NCBI GenBank assembly: GCA_963971405.1
Contig: OZ020484.1
Span: 26,992,770 to 27,056,769, forward strand
Direction: 5' to 3'
DNA: 64,000 nt
DNA from: Psococerastis gibbosa
Taxonomy: Eukaryota > Arthropoda > Insecta > Psocodea > Psocidae
The position numbers and the translations under genes are program-made. This document shows, piece by piece, positions 44,698 through 56,447 of the stretch. Positions within the stretch are counted from its first letter, which is position 1, and every line of letters starts with the position of its first letter. The notes under the pieces are model-generated. The model was given only the letters and a program-made list of their open reading frames with translations. It ran no database searches and had not been told where the DNA came from.

Positions 44698-47433
44698 ATG
44701 AGTGAAAGCGCATCACCTTGGTTGAAAAAGACTGGTCCTTACGGAAGGGTAACCTTACGGCGAGCTGGATTTCACCCGCCTCAAGAGACGTTCAATTACT
44801 CTCTAGCAATGTCTCAATCCGAACAGGCCTGCTTTAAGAGACCTCCACCTAGTAAGTTTTTGTAATATTTTCTACCTAAGAATTGTTATTGGAGGGGGGG
44901 TGGGGGTTACCGAAATTTCAATGGATATTACATAGTGCTTTTTATTTTCCTCTCAAAATCCGATTCGGTAAAGGTTCAGGTTCAGCTACCCCTCATAAAA
45001 TCACCAAATTTGGTTCTTGCAATATATCGTTGATTTAGCTTTAGAGAAACCCATTTCCGAAAGAATTAAAAGTCGGAAAAGCATAGTTTTTGAGTTACAA
45101 CCGAATTTGGTTCGAATTTTTGCATGGGCAGGTATAGGGACAAATTGCTCTTAAAATTTTTTATGGGAGGCACATTGTCAGAGGCATGTAAATAAGACAA
45201 CCCTTGCTTAAAATATGAATTCCCTTGCAAATGGGATGTTTTCCTTCCATATTAAAAGCATTTTCATTCGACTTTTGATACAGCGGGGTAGCTCAAACAG
45301 AATTTTACCTTATAAGCTATTACCTACTCCTTTATTTTTACTATTGTTTATTTATTGTTGTTGTATATTATTGTTTTTTCTTTTCTACGATTTATAGTTT
45401 ACTGTTCAATTGGAATTTTTTGTACAATATAATAAAAAAGCACCCAGAGGCCAAGAGGTGCAAGTGACAAAAGTGAACACTCGAGATTATTGAAGCTAAA
45501 GTTTGTAGCTCAAACGTAAATGTATTAATTCTAGCATTGCCAGAATGACAGATCCTGATGCTCCTGTTGGTATCTAGGTTAAAAAGAAGCATAATAAATA
45601 AATAAATAAATAAAAAGTAATAACATAGTGCACTTAACTACAAAACGCCAAAAATGTCTCTTGCGCCCCTTAGCTTCTAAGCTCTTCAATTGGTGTAAAA
45701 CAAATATGTAAATAATTATATGTATTGTACAAATAAAATAAAATAAGACCTCCCCTGGGGCTGAAAATACGTTGTATCATATAAGTCCAATTAGCAGTAA
45801 TCAAATGTGATGTGAATTATATCCCTATAATAATAATAAAAAATGTAGATGTGATGCAGATAAATCTTGAAATTTTGTTATAGGAAAATCATGCCTGCTG
45901 ACTGTTGATCGAAAGAGGTTGCTTCCATCTCCTAACGTTAAAGTCGCCTTACCAAATGCACGTATTTCTGTTGCTGGGAGAAAGTCCAGCCGGGTAATTA
46001 TAGTTGTTTTTTTTAAACTGAAGTAATCTTCTAATCCCACGTCGTAAAGTTTACCACTAATACAATTTTTTACTGGTAGATTAAATAAGATTGTGTACGG
46101 GCAACTTCAGTATCAGAGATTGGCTATATAAGTGCTGGTTGAGAAAAGAGAGTAGTGGACTGTAAATTATTAAAAATTAGAGGAGGGACTGGAATTAGTT
46201 TCCCAGCCATGTGATTTTTGTCCACGCTGCTGACTTGGCTATCTTACATGCTCAAGGGGGGGTTGGGTTTTACGGGCCAACCGGTTTTAACCTTAAACAA
46301 TTCAAGATGGCGAGAGAAAGTAATAACCACCGGATATTGATAATTAAATAAATAGTCTCTTCTGTTGGTGTTTCCCCTATTCACTACTCAGTATCAAACC
46401 ACTGAAATCTATGTTTACACGTTGATTTGACTTTAAAACTATTTTTTCACAGCTACCAACGCAAAGCGAAGTTGGGGCAGCATTGAGACATCCAAGACAG
46501 TCGGTTATACCACCTCGTCCAAGGCAGTCGTTCGCACCTCAACTAGCCCTTGCAAAAAAATCACAAGCACCACGTCCTGCACCGATATTAAAGCCTCAGG
46601 AAACTACAAATCAAGTTTCCTCTACACCTCAGGAACAACCCATTCATAGCATTTTACGTTCTGCTGCACGACCACCGAGCAGGGTATCGTCTGCTGCGAA
46701 AAGAGTCAACTTTGACGGATTAGAAGGAATAGAGCCTCTTCAAATTTCTGACATTCTGCCCATTGATGAAAGCACAAAAAATCCTCCTATCAAAGTTGAT
46801 GCTGCGACCAACACAGATCCTCTTCCACCCGCTATGGTTTCCGCCATGGACATTGACAATCTGCCAGAAATGATGCAGACAATGCTCTCTCTGTGTGGCA
46901 CTATGCAATCATTTTTAAGCCGTTTGGATGCGTACTGCCCTCAATTACTTCAGCAACAGCCAACGATTCGGAAGCCCGTATTCTTAGAAAATCTTGAAGA
47001 CATATCAGAAAAAAATGAAAATTCACGGCAAGCATCTGATGAAATTGTCAGTTCTAATAATTCTCCAACAATGGCTGATTCGAAAATGCGGACTAATGTG
47101 TTCACTCAAACGGGCAGCAGCATCGAAGAGCTTAAAGCTGAGACTAAAGTCCTCCAGTTCTCTCCTGTTGTAGAAACACATGAATTTGACGGTGAAAAAT
47201 CTGAATATGTGCCCCCGAAAAGGGCGAGAGTTGAAGAAGACGAAATGAAGGAGCAATTGTCTGAAGAGTCAGACGAGGAAACCCCAGCCTGGCCTGAACC
47301 TAAATTTGCTGTAGATATCACGCCAAATCAAATAAGAAGGTCGACACGCCTAGCAACTGCCATTTCACCGGGCCGGCACCTTAGAGACGGACACAAAAAG
47401 GTGGGAGGACTCTGTAATCGAAACTGTTGTTAA
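44698..47433 (+). CDS. Unrecognised three-exon gene for a basic, disordered, probably nuclear protein
   Basis: Exons 44698-44851, 45884-45993 and 46453-47433 join in phase with GTAAGT, GTAATT donors and TATAG, TTCACAG acceptors, giving 414 residues. The N-terminus, SESASPWLKKTGPYGRVTLR, has the most ordered look. Exon 2 has TVDRKRLLPSPNVKVALPN. Exon 3 is Pro/Gln/Ser-rich and basic (RHPRQSVIPPRPRQSF, IHSILRSAARPPSRVSSAAK), then acidic (EEDEMKEQLSEESDEETP), with VPPKRARVEE a candidate nuclear localisation signal and a final IRRSTRLATAISPGRHLR. The PPxxS/T-P and RSTR motifs look like those of cell-cycle or chromosome-associated proteins, but I cannot name a family. The start codon follows GGAAA and lies 660 bases from the transposon end. 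Intron 1 carries a LINE-like 3' end with an (AAAT)n tail at 45590-45614. Confidence 0.75.
45400..45614 (+). repeat. LINE-like 3' end with AAAT tail in intron 1
   Basis: Noncoding sequence ending in AATAAATAAATAAATAAATA at about 45593-45613. The order (unique 3' UTR, tetramer tail) fits a 5'-truncated LINE, but no coding remnant is visible. Confidence 0.4.
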
Positions 47434-47996
47434 GGAGGATTGTTGCAATGGTAGTTGCATTTATTTTTCCCCATGAGAGTTGTTTCTTCCTTTGATATCA
47501 TCTATGACTGCGTTAAAATTGTTTTTGCTTGGTGGTGTTTGCGAATTGTTCATTTTCTAAGCAACATCATAAGAATCCTAATATTGGTTATCATATTCCG
47601 AACCTGAAGAAAAAAAATTAAATTTAGTTGCTTGTTCCCATTACTTTATAATTTCTGTTAAGTAAAATTTTGGAGGATTTTGGTTTATTCATATTTCGTC
47701 TGTTAGCGCAAATGATATTAATTATTATTAATTATTAAGCTGCGCTCGCGTGCCAATAATATTACATAAGGTACAAATAGGTTATATTATACTTAGAAAA
47801 GACATTTTAAATTTATTATTATCGACTTGGCGGCATATTTGCCGAAGAACTGAGAAAATTTACCCGAGCAACTAAAAATTGGTGATACAGATAAAATATT
47901 AGGAGGCAACCGTGTACACTATTTGCTATTTTTCGCACAAAGTAAAATTGCTTATTAAATGTCGAACATAGATCCACAAATAATATGTCATAAAGA
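47434..47996. other. 3' UTR and short intergenic stretch
   Basis: Downstream of the preceding gene; AT-rich, no further gene. No strong AATAAA was seen before 47640. Confidence 0.4.
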
Positions 47997-48175
47997 CGAA
48001 GAAATGCTCCTCTACATTGCAATATGAAGTATGTTGCCGGTATCGTTTGGCCTGTTTTTCGTGACATAATGAAAGGTTAGCTTACATCCACGCCTTCAAA
48101 GCCTGTTGCCAGATGGTGTAGTGGCGGCTACATACTATAGGCTACATTAAAATGTACATGAGCATTTCTTCAACT
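47997..48175. repeat. Family C MITE, copy 6
   Basis: Ends GAAGAAATGCTCCTCTAC and GTACATGAGCATTTCTTC are inverted repeats. Inner words AGTATGTTGCCGG and CGGCTACATACTATAGG also pair. The cleanest C family copy. Confidence 0.75.
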
Positions 48176-48218
48176 TTAGGGCATCTTATTTATGTGGTTG
48201 TCATTTGACATAGCTAAA

Positions 48219-49054
48219 AAGAACCGGTCCGAGTTTATTCGAACATGCTTTCCAATTTATAAATTAGTAGATAGACATAATGTGAAATTTCTTTGTAAAT
48301 AATTTCCCTATGGTTAAATTGCAGATCCCTCGAGGAGGGGGGGGGGGGGGGGGGGTGGGGGGTCCACCTCAATATATTAAAACCCCCTTAAAACTCAATT
48401 TCATATTCTGGAACGAACAGACCAATACATTGTAACAGTAGTAACAATGACACATGGCACGTAATGTATTGGAGCGTGAATTTTCCATAATTTCTTCAAA
48501 AAATAATGTTTTGCACAGAACCAAATATTTTTTTTGGGAATGCAACCTGTCCGGTTTTGTTACTCTATTGAACACCTAAAACATACCTGAAGGTAGAAAT
48601 CATCGATAGAAAGGTTCCGCAGAAATTTATTTTTTTATTTTTTTACCCCCAGAAGCAAACTATCAAGGGGCAAGCGAACCCCCGCATTTTATCAACATTA
48701 ATAACAACTACAATATATGTGAATTTAAAAGAAATTGTTGGAGCCGTTTTTGGGAAATCATTTTTTTAGGCTTTTTTTTTTTTAGTTTGAGAATAAAACC
48801 CCCCAAATTGAGTTAGCCTCAAATAAAAAAAAGATCTGGAGGTATGATTTTTGTGAACCTACATGCCGAATTTCTTCAAAATCGACCGAGTAGTTTGCCC
48901 AGAAATCGACGCACAGACAGAACGACAGACATTTCGTAAAAACCTATTTTTTTGGATTCCTGGGACCTTAAAACGTCTAAATCCGTTGAAATCTCGGAAT
49001 CGAAAATTTCGACCGTCACAAAGCTTTCCTTTCACTACGTATAAATTGGAAAGC
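48219..49054 (-). repeat. Family A nonautonomous element, copy 3 (reverse)
   Basis: Reads from AAAGAACCGGTCCGAGTTTA to TACGTATAAATTGGAAAGC, the reverse complement of copy 2. The G run at 48338-48362 corresponds to the C run of the other copies and is the longest of them. Confidence 0.8.
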
Positions 49055-49800
49055 AAACAATGTGGAGTGTCTGATGATATGATTTGCTCTTAAAGTTTAA
49101 ACTTTAACTTAAACTAAACATCTTAAACATCCGGCACAAGTGAACCCGTGCATGGTTGCTGTTAATTAAGTAACATAGGTACCAAGATATTTAATTAAGA
49201 GTAGTTCCATGGTAAATAATTTTCATAGGTTTAAATTTTGACTGCCTTGATTTTCCCTATCCTAAAGCATTGCATTGGTCGATGGGATTGCCTAGTCTAG
49301 AATAGATAGACCCGTATATTACTGTTTTTACACAACAATAATAATGGGCATTATAGGCAACGGCTAATTTTAATGCTAATATACCTATAAATAAGAAAAA
49401 CAAAGAATAGTACTGAATTTGCTTTTGTGTGTAAAAAATGGAAAAAAATTGTAATCAATGAAAATACAGAAAAATTGGCATTGATGATTTATGAAAAAAT
49501 ACCGAACATTACATTGATTCATTCTTACTATAGAAGAGTCCAAAATGTTTAAAAATTAAGTTTTACTTTTCCTGACAGGTTCAGTAGAGGTTTCTCTTAT
49601 TACTTCGGAAGAAAAAAGACACAAATCAAAAATGGTCGATTTCGAGTTAATAACGCTAAAATATTTTTTTAAATCTGTGTATTCTACTGGTAAAACGGCG
49701 TTAATGTAGTGTGTATATTTTCCTCGCGAAGGGAGTGTTGTTTGGTGGGAACTGTCAGATAATTCACTATAAATGAAACTTTAACTTCAATTTCTGTAAA

Positions 49801-50430
49801 TTGATAGATTTAGAGTTGTGTCCTTTTTCTTCCGAAGTAGCGATATGTAGTCCCCCCTCATGCTTTCAGTATATACTGGTCTTGGTAACGTCTCTCAAAT
49901 TCCATTATATCTTGATGGAAGCGTTCCCCTTGTTCTTCCGAATAAGCTCCCATATTATCTTTAAATTTATCCAAATGAGAATGTTACATGTGCATCTTTA
50001 CACAATCTACATCCGATGATAGAAAAATTCGTAATTAGGTCAGTGATCAACTCGTCATAATTTTCAGCTCTATGGTGTCCAACCCAGAATACTATAATAC
50101 ATATACAGTATAATATATGGTGTCCAAGAAAACCATCAACTACTGTACTGCCTTAAAACTGTTCTATGATTTTTTTCTCCTCTTTGCTAAATAAGTCCGG
50201 TAAAATATCACAATCCATAATTTTTTTTATACCAGTTTTAATTTTCGTATCTGAAAGTTTGAGAAAAAACTCTTGAAATATTTGAAAGCTCCGGACCCAT
50301 GATTAAGAACCTTTACTAATTGTTTAATGAGACCCAATTTAATTTTCATTGGCGGCATTAATATAGTTTTATGATCGACTATTGTCTCTCATTTAATATT
50401 GCACTTTCCCACTTCATGTACGGAATGCAC
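49801..50430 (-). pseudogene. Fragment of a dispersed arthropod repeat-associated ORF of unknown function
   Basis: Minus-strand pieces read MPPMKIKLGLIKQLVKVLNH, then FKYFKSFFSNFQIRKLKL, then, after stops and a low-identity gap, HSHLDKFKDNMGAYSEEQGE followed by RFHQDIMEFERRYQ and DYISLLRKKK. I recognise this order (KLGL-K-VK-LN ... HSHLD-F--N-G--SEE-GERFHQDI ... DY) from a multi-copy gene family in insect genomes that has no characterised activity as far as I know and spreads with transposons. Several stops and shifts; inactive. Which transposon class carries it I cannot say. Confidence 0.6.
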
Positions 50431-50825
50431 TTTCCTACGGGACGTACACTCTTAAATGGCAACTTTTGATATACACAGGATTTGCTTATATCATCAAAAT
50501 ATATTAAGTAATACACCATGCGCTAAATATTTTTTTTTACCGGTGTTATCCATAATTTTGTCATTTTTTTTTTTCTTCAAAAATTGAAACCTTGCTTGGG
50601 AAGAAACCTGTTCGATTTTTTTTACTCTATGAAGCATCTAAAACATTCCTGAAGTTAGAAAGCATGGATAAGAAAATTCCTGAGAAATTGTTATTGGTGT
50701 AAGGTTTGATGAAAATTGAGCCTTATTTATGTCACCAGAACCAAACTATCACGGTGCAAGTGACCGAGTTGGTTTAGTTCACGACTACAATATACGGTAT
50801 ATGAATTAGGAAAATAATAGAATGG

Positions 50826-51020
50826 GAGTTGCTGAGAAGCGGAAACTAACATTCAGTCATTTCGGTCATATGATGAGGAATGAAAAGGGTATAGCCCTGC
50901 ATGTAATAATCCAAGGGAAGATAAAACATCAGAGGCAGAAGAACATCCTGGTTGAAAACCCTGAGGCAGTCTCAAAGGTCTAGATTGCCAATCTTCGATA
51001 GAAGAGGCATTTAAAGACCA
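50826..51020 (+). pseudogene. LINE fragment, C-terminal region
   Basis: The plus strand reads VAEKRKLTFSHFGHMMRNEK and GIALHVIIQGKIKHQRQK in one frame, the R-L-x-H-x-G-H-M-M-R block that follows the reverse transcriptase in several insect LINEs. The rest has decayed. No tail visible. Confidence 0.6.
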
Positions 51021-52029
51021 AGGTAATGCATAAGTCTATTTACAACACATGGTAGGTATATCCAGACACTTATAAATAATTGTAATAGTGTAATCGAAGC
51101 ACTGTTTAATTGTCAATCAGGCCACCAAATCCCAACATTTTTCAAGATAATCAATTCATTAAAATTAAACAAACACAACCTTAAAACTATTTAAACGTAA
51201 GTCTCAGGCCAACACAAACAATTCGTCATTATGAGGATATGGAATATAGATATTGCCCCCCCCCCCCCTCCCAATCAACCAAAATCTGTTTTTTATCAAT
51301 GCTAGTTATTGAAGATGCAGTCTATTCCAGCTCTAGAATACTGATTCATTAATAATATTGTATAATAGTGATTACTTCAAGTTTTGGTGCCCATATTTGT
51401 TTATTTTACAATGTGTCAAACTTGAGTTTTCAGTAATTTTCATGAAATTATGAAAAGAATTAAAATTAAATTATCTTATGATATCACGCATTCTACAACT
51501 ACAACTGTAATAGACTAAATCTTTAATAAATTGTGTAGAAATGAAAATAAAAATAAAAATGCCAGATTTTGGAGTACCGATTTTCTACATTCCATATTAT
51601 CCTCTTTAGGGAATCCCCAATGGTTATCAGAAAAGGTTTTCTAGTTTTTCTTAAAAGGTGCAAAACTGCAAATTTGAATCGATCGAATAACAAGATTAAT
51701 TTGGAAAAATGACCAGATCATCACAGTGACTCAAGTCCTTTCCATCAACATACACTAGAACTGTAGGCCTATGTATGCGAATGTTGTAATATAACAGTTA
51801 TTATAAATGTGTAACAGTAAAACGTATTTCCTCATGGTACTACATTACTGACCGGAAATATCATGCATACCAGTAGTTTGTGTGGGAATTTAATGAGAAG
51901 TGGGTACTTGCTAATTAAGTAAGGTGTGGGCAGAGCAAGAGGGAAGCATCAGTTATTGGCTCCCTTGCCAAGAGTTAGTTCGAATAACGCAAGATGGAAG
52001 CAATCATTCCTAATCATTTGCCGCAATGA
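51021..52029. other. No gene seen; C run
   Basis: AT-rich sequence with a C run at 51257-51270. No supported gene. Confidence 0.45.
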
Positions 52030-52081
52030 AAAAAAAACGTCGGCAGATGGCGACTGCAGATTCGTCCGTGTGTACGGGGCC
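52030..52081. repeat. Right end of a family G element
   Basis: GCAGATTCGTCCGTGTGTAC and GGGGCC-TAA match the right end of the G element at 8003-8695, with TAA at 52082-52084. The left end was not located. Confidence 0.55.
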
Positions 52082-52129
52082 TAAACTACTGTAGATACTG
52101 TATGTATATAAACACTAGTCAACAATCGC

Positions 52130-52250
52130 TATGCCCCGGAAGTTTGTTCTCGATGCGTTCCGAAACCACTGACCAGATTGTGATGAAACTTCGGTAGGGT
52201 GTTCTGGAGACGCCCTCGAGGGTTCCTATACAAATACGAAATTTTTATTC
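52130..52250 (+). repeat. Family E repeat, copy 2
   Basis: CCGAAACCACTGACCAGATT, GATGAAACTTCGGTAGGGTG, GGAGACGCCCTCGAGGGTTC is the same order as on the minus strand at 19180-19275. Confidence 0.5.
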
Positions 52251-52423
52251 CGTTAGTATCGACAAGGAAAATGTTCACAATTCAAATTACTAACAAATAA
52301 ATGTGACACGGGGAAGTATTGTTTGCCCAATAAAAATGCTAGCCTGTACCAAGCTTGCCGGTTCCACTATATACACTGAAACAGTACCTATTTATCGTTC
52401 TATTATGGGGTATTCCCTTAAGC

Positions 52424-52592
52424 AGGGGCGTCATTTCAATATTTTTTCCGGGGGGGTGGGGGCAAGATGACAATTATGTTGGTACATTTTTAAGGAAGAT
52501 GCACTGTATGTATGTATAAATACAATATATCAATATAGTATCTTTCCCATCGCAGGGGGGGCGGGAGCAATTGACCCCCAAATGACGCCCCT
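52424..52592. repeat. MITE with AGGGGCGTCATTT ends
   Basis: AGGGGCGTCATTT and AAATGACGCCCCT are 13-base inverted repeats at the ends, each followed inward by a G-rich block. The G runs are at 52452-52458 and 52556-52562. Same general design as the MITE at 4247 (short inverted ends, poly-G/C inside). Noncoding. Confidence 0.75.
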
Positions 52593-53037
52593 ACCCCTAA
52601 GCATCACATTTGACACAACTATTGACTATTTTAGAATTTTTAGTTATTTATTTTAACAAGCGATATACACCGAAAACAGTGCGATCAATCTCAACAGAAA
52701 CATAACACAAAAATGTGTCGACATGAAAGAGTGTAAACAGTCTATTCTACAACTTTATGTCTAATCTACTGTGTGCATTTTACAATAGGTTATGTTACAT
52801 TAAAATTGGTAGACCCGTGTAAAACGGATTGAAGAATGGTAAGTGAAGTTAATAATAATATTTCAATCATACTTTGGTATATATGTATACAGGCTAATAC
52901 GAACTTTTGACCGAGTATTAATTTTACAATGCCATCTCATTGAACAATGCAGACTTGATACACCAATAACTACCAGTCTAAAAACACAGAGTAGTCATAG
53001 TTACATAGTCAGAACGAAACACAGTTCTACATAGGAG
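52593..53037. other. No gene seen
   Basis: AT-rich; no supported feature. Confidence 0.45.
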
Positions 53038-53168
53038 AGATGGGACATTTCCTCCAGCCAAAACGTTCTGGGGCAATGTGCCATGTCTTTTCAATGGTCA
53101 TAGATGTGACAGGTAGCCCCTGAAATTAAATAATATATTTTTGGCGGGTAGCGAATGTCCCATTAGTA
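53038..53168. repeat. Family F short MITE, copy 2
   Basis: Starts GATGGGACATTT and ends GAATGTCCCATTA, inverted over about 9 bases, with CATGTCTTTTCAATGGTCAT in the middle matching copy 1 at 1674. Confidence 0.65.
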
Positions 53169-54478
53169 GTGTATGAAAAAACAAGATGGTAATGGTAAGC
53201 AAATCTGCATAAATATCATAAACCATGTTGCAGTCATATACATAAGTTTACATTATAGAAAAAACTAAATAAACAATATATAGCAGCCTACTCACAAATT
53301 AACGCATCTTACTTATTAACCATTACAATATTATGGCGACTTGTAAATTTTAAATGGGAAGCTCTTAAAAAATTGAGTGATAAAATTGTACTTTTGTAAA
53401 TAAAATAATGGTCAGATTATTTAAAACTAAATTCTACAATAAATCTTTTAAAATTACAGAATGGAGACGACAACGGATTAGTTATGTTGCTGTTAGATTA
53501 ACAGATAATTTAGAATTGTAGATCTTCATTCTATAAGGCATCTAAAAAAAAATAATAAATGGCATTGTCATCCCCAAGGAAACCTACCTAGAGACGATGG
53601 TCCATTGCGAAATATTTATCATAATTATATACCGCATTAAAAATAAATAAAAGAAGCTGGCATTAGGGCCATTAGGCAATTATTTCACTAAAGCGCGTAT
53701 TCCCCAAGCATGTCATGTAAATGAAAAGTCACTTTTTTACTTAACTTAACGATTTAGCTGTCTGTTTACAAAAAGCCCTGAACCCTCATTTATGGCTCTA
53801 AATATGTTTATTTATTATCATTCCAATAGAACAGCATGGTCCGAGTTTCTTATACACATTGTCATATTATAAAACTACACTGAATTGAGCCAAACGTCAC
53901 TGCAGACAAATCATGATAAGTTCAAAGTTGACTGAGGCCCAATTTGTAAGTGTTACCTGATCAACAGTCATCTTGCATCGCATCGCATCTCATCGCATTT
54001 ATATAACATTTGTAAGATGACTGTTGTTCGCGTAACAATTACACAGTATGCCTTAGTTACTGTGATTTTTCGGCTATGGCTATAAACTCTGTAGTTTACC
54101 TATAACAATTGAACTTGAAAAATCGACATAGTAAAGGATCGTCTCTAGATAGTACAGCGTAACATAAAACAGAACAAATATCACGTAAAAACATTACAGG
54201 ACAGAGATCTAGAATAACCAAAATCACCTCAGTTCTTAAAAGATATTGACTCACACTAGGTGGGCACTGCACTATAATGTATGTGGTTTATGGACTCCTG
54301 AAAAAAATATAAAAAAAGTTAGCATAAAAAACAGAAGAAACAAAAATTATATTTTATTCCTATAAGAAATGTAACCTGAGTGCAATGTTATGTTTTCTAA
54401 ACAGCTATTCCCCACTACGCATTTTTTGTACAAATCGATTTTCAAAGGGGATATCAGTGTCAAAAATAGCTATTAAAT
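53169..54478. other. No gene seen
   Basis: AT-rich stretch. The words TCATCTTGCATCGCATCGCA (about 53970) and TGTAAGATGACTGTTG are a weak inverted pair. No supported gene. Confidence 0.45.
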
Positions 54479-54650
54479 TAGCAGATATGCTGCTCTACAT
54501 TACGATACATAACTCCTTCCTCGGGACTGCCACACTATTTTTTTATATTTTTATACAAATATAATTAAATAATTGCAGCAAATCTGTGTTACAAGGTACA
54601 AATGATATTATATCAAAATATCTTCTGTTTGTCCTAATGTATTATCAGGA
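54479..54650. repeat. Family C MITE, copy 7, diverged
   Basis: Starts AGCAGATATGCTGCTCTAC and contains ACTCCTTCCTCGGGACTGCC as in copy 4. Right end decayed near ATATCTTCTG. Confidence 0.45.
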
Positions 54651-54947
54651 TATTTTGACAGCTTTACGATTGATATTTCATGACACTTGACGTTTACACT
54701 ACCCCCTCCTATTGTCTCTTAACATAGTATGAATTGGCATTGCATGGGCCATAAGGCGGGGTTTCCACCGACCTCTCATTGCAGAATGCAAAGACATTAA
54801 CGTGGTAGCAGACATTCAAGACTTAGGCGGGTATTCCACCGACCTTTCATTGCCGAATGCAAATGACATTGACGGAAATTTGAATTTTTCTTTTTATAGA
54901 AATCTATTAAAATGTTTGTACTTAACATATCCTATGACGCCATTTTT

Positions 54948-56447
54948 GCTTTCCAATTTATACGTAGTATAAGGAAAGCTTTGTGACGATCGAATTTTTC
55001 GATTCCGAGATTTCAATGGATTTACACGTTTTAAGGTCCCAGGAACCCAAAAAAGTGTTTTTTACGAAATGTCTGTCTGTCTATCTGTTCGTTGATTTCC
55101 GGGCAAATTTTTTTTATTTGGGGCTAACTCAATTTATGCGCCACTTGGTTGTTTTCCTCCTTCATTTGGTCATAGCATGATCCAAATATGTTAAAACAAA
55201 GTTAAGTAACGACTTTCCGAGCATAGTTGGGCTCAGCGGGAGTGAGATCGGTCTACAGCCAAGCTAAGCATAGGAAAACCGATACAACTTAGTTTCTTAT
55301 CGGTTTTCCTGCTGAAAGCTGTAGACCGGTCTCGCAATGCGGCTGATGCATCACTTGCGAACCGCCAAGCTCTGAGGAAGGTTAAGAAACTGCTATCATT
55401 GTTGTAATATGGGAGGTGAGTTGTTAGTGCAGTGAATAATCTAAAAAGATATGTGAGCTAAAAGAGGAAGCAGCTTGGGGGACGGAGGGGGATGCCTCTC
55501 TTACCCCCTCCTCATTTATAAGTGAATTCTCCAAGAGTTACCCTCCCCAGAAAAGAATGCCGACCGAGGCTATTCACTAGCTGCCCTCCGCAACATATTC
55601 GTCGAACGCCTGTCTCTATCCCGAGGGCATTGAAGTGCGTGTGTATCTACGGTTTTCTACTGTCCTATGTCCAGTCCTTTTCGACGAATGTCCTTATTCA
55701 TCACAGTGGTCCGCAGAGACAATATACATATATTAATGGTAGGGTGTCTCCAGTGAAATAATAATAACTAAAAAGTAAATGCGTTTTTCCTTAGCAGTAA
55801 GTCCTGAATCCACTGAAAGATGTTGAAGCAGATCAGCTGTTTACACAGGCCAATAGTGGAAATGTAAGGTCGAGCATTCTGAGCAAGGTGAGACGAGCGA
55901 AGATGCGGGCCTTACACCCTTGATAGTTTGCTTCGGGGGGTAAAAAAATAAAAATATGTACATTTTAATGAAAAATTACTAAAAAATAATTTTTCTGCGA
56001 AACCTTTCTATCGATGATTTCTACCTTCAGGTATGTTTTAGGTGATAAATTGAGTAACGAAACCGGATAGGTTGCTTTCCCAAAAAATATTCGGCTTTGC
56101 ACAAAAAATTATTTTTTGAAAAAATGTGTTAGAAAATTCGCGCTCAAATGCATTGTGTGCCCTGCAATTATTGCTGTGTGGTAATTAATGAGTTGTTCTG
56201 ACCTTTCTAGAATTTATCTCACTTCCAGTGACGTCAGGTGGACAACCCCCCCCCCCCCCCCCCCCGAAAAAACGGAAATTTAACCACTGGAAAATTATTT
56301 ACCATGAAATTACTCATATTCTCTATCTACTAATGTGCCTCAAATGGCCTACCAGCCAAGGATGGGCGTTGACTGAAGAAGAAGAAGAAGACCTACTAAT
56401 GTTGATAAATTGGAAAGCATGTTCGAGTAAACTCGGACCGGTTCTTT
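54948..56447 (+). mobile_element. Family A element, copy 4, inside family B and interrupted by family D
   Basis: Starts GCTTTCCAATTTATACGTAG and ends CGGACCGGTTCTTT, exactly at the edges of the interrupted B copy. This defines the family A ends and gives a short T-only target duplication. Its middle (about 55130-55918) is replaced by family D. The C run is at 56246-56263. Confidence 0.85.
55135..55918 (+). repeat. Family D repeat, copy 1
   Basis: From TATGCGCCACTTGGTTG to GCGGGCCTTACAC. It is matched in reverse orientation by 61136-61943. It contains a hairpin: GATCGGTCTACAGC and GGAAAACCGAT face ATCGGTTTTCC and GCTGTAGACCGGTCTC (55246-55335). No coding frame. Element type unknown. Confidence 0.65.

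Noticed and set aside
47023-47321. Minus-strand frames opposite exon 3 of the unknown nuclear gene
   Set aside because: Antisense shadows; the plus-strand frame is longer, spliced and protein-like.
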